A DNA stretch of 64,000 nucleotides, taken from Yoonia maritima (GTDB lineage: Bacteria; Pseudomonadota; Alphaproteobacteria; Rhodobacterales; Rhodobacteraceae). The notes under the pieces were generated by a model. It worked only from the letters and a program-made list of their open reading frames with translations. It did no database searches and was not told the DNA's origin. Positions 62,111-64,000 of this stretch are shown here, piece after piece. The DNA lies in assembly GCF_003003285.1 (NCBI RefSeq), contig NZ_PVTP01000006.1:62001-126000 (forward strand), in the 5' to 3' direction. Every line of letters starts with the position of its first letter. Position 1 is the stretch's first letter. The position numbers and the translations under genes are program-made.

Positions 62111-63331
62111 TCATTTATAATCTGCTGTGTCCGCAGCGACCGCATCCTGCATGTCGCGTAGGAAATCGGGATCAGCCGAATGCACCCGGTTCCAGGTCGG
62201 GATAAAAGGCGTTTCATGCGGGTTTTCCAAGAAAAACTGCCCGGCTCGCATGATATTTTCAGCGAACAGCTCGATCGATCGTTCCTCGGAATGACGGTCA
62301 ATTGTCAGCCCGTTCATCTGTGCATCATTGTAATAGGCATCCAACAAATCCAGCGCGCTGCGGTAATAGGTCGCCTTGAGCGTACGGAATACGTTGCCCG
62401 TAAAGATCGTGCCATCTGCCGCAAGCTTTCGTAAAATTGCCTTACAGATGTCAGTGGACATACGGTTCAACCCTGCAGCTGCATCTTCGGGGCTTAGTTC
62501 CTGATGCTTGTGGTCGTATGCATCTGCAATCTCGACCTGACAGACCGCTTTGGGCGCAAGGTTACGCCATGCTTCGGATAGCACGCCGATCTCTAGCCCC
62601 CAGTCTGATGGAATGCGTAGGTCTGGCAAGATGTTGGTACGCATCGCGAATTCGCCTGACAGTGGATAGCGAAAGCTGCGTAGGTAGTCGATGTAATCGC
62701 GATCCCCAATCACCCTCTTAAGCGCGATCAACAAAGGGCTAACCAGTAGACGCGTCACGCGGCCGTTTAGTTTCTCATTACCAATCCGCGCATAATATCC
62801 CTTGGCGACCTGATACGGAAAAGTCGGGTTCGCGACCGGATAGACCAACCGCGCCAGCATGTCGTTCGTATAGGTCAAAATATCGCAATCATGAATTGCC
62901 ATCACAGCGCTATCCTGACAGCCGATCAGATAGCCAAGCGACGACCATACATTTTTGCCTTTACCCTGTTCCGTTGGGGCAAGGCCAAGCGTGTCTAACC
63001 GCGCCTCTAGCGCCTTCATCCGTGGACTATCATTCCATATCACCACGTGATTTTGGTTTAGCCCCTCAAAGAACTTTTTCGCGTGGCGAAACTGATCTTC
63101 GGTTGCGCGATCAAGGCCAATAATGATCCGGTGTAAGTAGGTGACTTTGGACAGCTCGGCCAAGATGTTTGGCATCGCGTCGGTCTCAAGCTCTGAATAG
63201 AGACAAGGCAGGATCAGAGACATTTTGCGCGACTGCGCGAATGTCTCTAGCTCATAAGTCATTTCTTCGTGTGACCGCGTCCGCAAGTTATGCAGCGTTG
63301 CGATGTTACCGTTCTGATGAAAATCGACCAT
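62111..63331 (-). CDS. glycosyltransferase, likely glucosyl- or mannosyl-3-phosphoglycerate synthase type
   Basis: A 406-residue GT-A glycosyltransferase without membrane segments. It has an N-terminal nucleotide-sugar fold (MSLILPCLYSELETDAM, HRIIIGLDRA) and the metal-binding DCD at residues 148-150 in MAIHDCDIL. Location 16 bp after a HAD phosphatase of the mannosyl-3-phosphoglycerate phosphatase type suggests a two-step route to a glycosylglycerate compatible solute. The exact sugar is not deducible here. Confidence 0.8.
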   Translation of the reverse strand: MVDFHQNGNIATLHNLRTRSHEEMTYELETFAQSRKMSLILPCLYSELETDAMPNILAELSKVTYLHRIIIGLDRATEDQFRHAKKFFEGLNQNHVVIWNDSPRMKALEARLDTLGLAPTEQGKGKNVWSSLGYLIGCQDSAVMAIHDCDILTYTNDMLARLVYPVANPTFPYQVAKGYYARIGNEKLNGRVTRLLVSPLLIALKRVIGDRDYIDYLRSFRYPLSGEFAMRTNILPDLRIPSDWGLEIGVLSEAWRNLAPKAVCQVEIADAYDHKHQELSPEDAAAGLNRMSTDICKAILRKLAADGTIFTGNVFRTLKATYYRSALDLLDAYYNDAQMNGLTIDRHSEERSIELFAENIMRAGQFFLENPHETPFIPTWNRVHSADPDFLRDMQDAVAADTADYK

Positions 63332-63347
63332 AAGCTTGTTCTCTTTC

Positions 63348-64000
63348 TTAATGTAGACCTAGTTGTTCAACCAATCTAAGGACCGCTTCGTTCCATCCGG
63401 CCGGCCCCGGCAGTGTGGTGCGAAATATGCGCCCCGTGGATTCGCCGGGCAATTGGGGTAGCGGCTGGCGGGTTGGATTGGCGACGATCACGCCAAAATC
63501 AGCGGCATTTAGCATTTCAACATCATTAGGCGCATCGCCCAGCGCAATGGTATGATGCGGTTTGAGGCGGGCAACGATCTGCGCCATGCCGTCGGCCTTT
63601 GTTGCACCAAAGGACAGCGTCAAAAAACGACCGCCTTCACGTGCAGACACACCGCGCGCGGCAAGCCCCGCGATGAATTTCACCCGGCCGTCATCCGTCC
63701 CGGACCAAAGACCCGGTTCAGAAAACGCACGTGCCTTGGCAGCCTTTGCACCCGCTGCATCAAGCCCAGTTATTTCGGATACTCGCTCAACATCCATATC
63801 GCCAAAACCTTCGAACCCCTGACGCAAATCATCAGGTAGGCCATTCAGAACATCCAAAAGCTGCGCGTATGTGCCGGCGTCATCAGGTTGATCCGTCAAC
63901 AGTCCGGCACCGTTTTCGACAATGGCGGGTGTTCCCACAATCCCAAGATCAGCTTGAATTTCAGCGATCTCAACAGCTGTTTTACTACTTGAAAGAACTA
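63348..64000 (-). CDS. HAD phosphatase, mannosyl-3-phosphoglycerate phosphatase type, 5' end outside window
   Basis: The visible part covers about 217 residues and the reading frame continues past position 64000, so the N-terminus with the catalytic DxD is missing. Visible are SSKTAVEIAEIQADLGI followed by ENGAGLL, the cap region, and the HAD motif IV in IALGDAPNDVEML. It should dephosphorylate a glycosyl-3-phosphoglycerate. It lies 16 bp before the glycosyltransferase gene on the same strand. Confidence 0.85.
   Translation of the reverse strand, partial: VLSSSKTAVEIAEIQADLGIVGTPAIVENGAGLLTDQPDDAGTYAQLLDVLNGLPDDLRQGFEGFGDMDVERVSEITGLDAAGAKAAKARAFSEPGLWSGTDDGRVKFIAGLAARGVSAREGGRFLTLSFGATKADGMAQIVARLKPHHTIALGDAPNDVEMLNAADFGVIVANPTRQPLPQLPGESTGRIFRTTLPGPAGWNEAVLRLVEQLGLH

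Noticed and set aside
1-64000. CRISPR arrays, tRNA and rRNA genes
   Set aside because: No regularly spaced repeats of 20-40 bp and no cloverleaf or rRNA-like sequence was found by eye in the intergenic regions. A covariance-model scan would be needed to exclude small RNAs.

Overview
The window comes from a Rhodobacterales (roseobacter-clade) alphaproteobacterium. I infer this from the gene set and its arrangement: a complete C-P lyase cluster with a DUF1045 protein, a PuuD-type membrane urate oxidase, three tandem peptide deformylase genes beside fmt, a CbiG-CobJ fusion, an AAA+ operon whose proteins I know only from uncharacterised roseobacter genes, and an RTX/Hint protein gene. No rRNA, tRNA or CRISPR array was seen. 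Coding density is high and overlapping ATGA/TGATG gene junctions are common.

Layout. 1-1553: the 3'-truncated end of an AGCS sodium:alanine symporter gene behind a universal stress protein gene. 1906-3230: a decayed KAP NTPase pseudogene. 3302-7564: EttA, an exported protein of unknown function, an odd G/C homopolymer patch, an orphan BrnA-like antitoxin and two cold-shock genes. 7637-22774: phosphonate catabolism, with phnGHIJKLN, two phnM paralogs, DUF1045, the PhnF repressor, and the phnCDEE transporter coupled to a short-chain dehydrogenase and a hexapeptide acyltransferase. A PhnF operator candidate and a Pho-box candidate are visible. 23359-28981: purine/ureide catabolism (nucleobase permease, ureidoglycolate lyase, PuuE-UraD fusion, LysR regulator, PuuD). 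29005-35888: a two-component system, Rpe, an AraC regulator, DeoC and a two-domain aldehyde dehydrogenase.

35946-43556: nine tightly packed genes on the minus strand, comprising a coiled-coil protein, an AAA+ ATPase, several small membrane proteins and two large soluble proteins of unknown function, closed by a strong terminator. This is the best candidate for an undescribed system. An L,D-transpeptidase gene lies just upstream. 44611-47912: an RTX/PA14/Hint protein gene broken twice, by an amber codon near its start and by an IS1182-family element inserted in the Hint domain with a GGCC target duplication.

48093-55153: creatinase, a VOC protein, an aldo/keto reductase, fmt with three def genes, and a MalY-type C-S lyase. 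55243-61906: cobalamin ring synthesis (CobM, CbiG-CobJ, CobI, CobL, CobH) with a CbiX-type chelatase that carries cysteine motifs and a histidine-rich tail. 62111-64000: a glycosyltransferase and a HAD phosphatase, probably for a glycosylglycerate-type compatible solute; the phosphatase gene runs off the window.

The three metabolic blocks (C-P lyase, purine ring, creatine) all release nitrogen or phosphorus from dissolved organic matter, which fits a marine heterotroph. Short intergenic palindromes sharing an 18-bp core occur at two distant sites, with a degenerate third copy.
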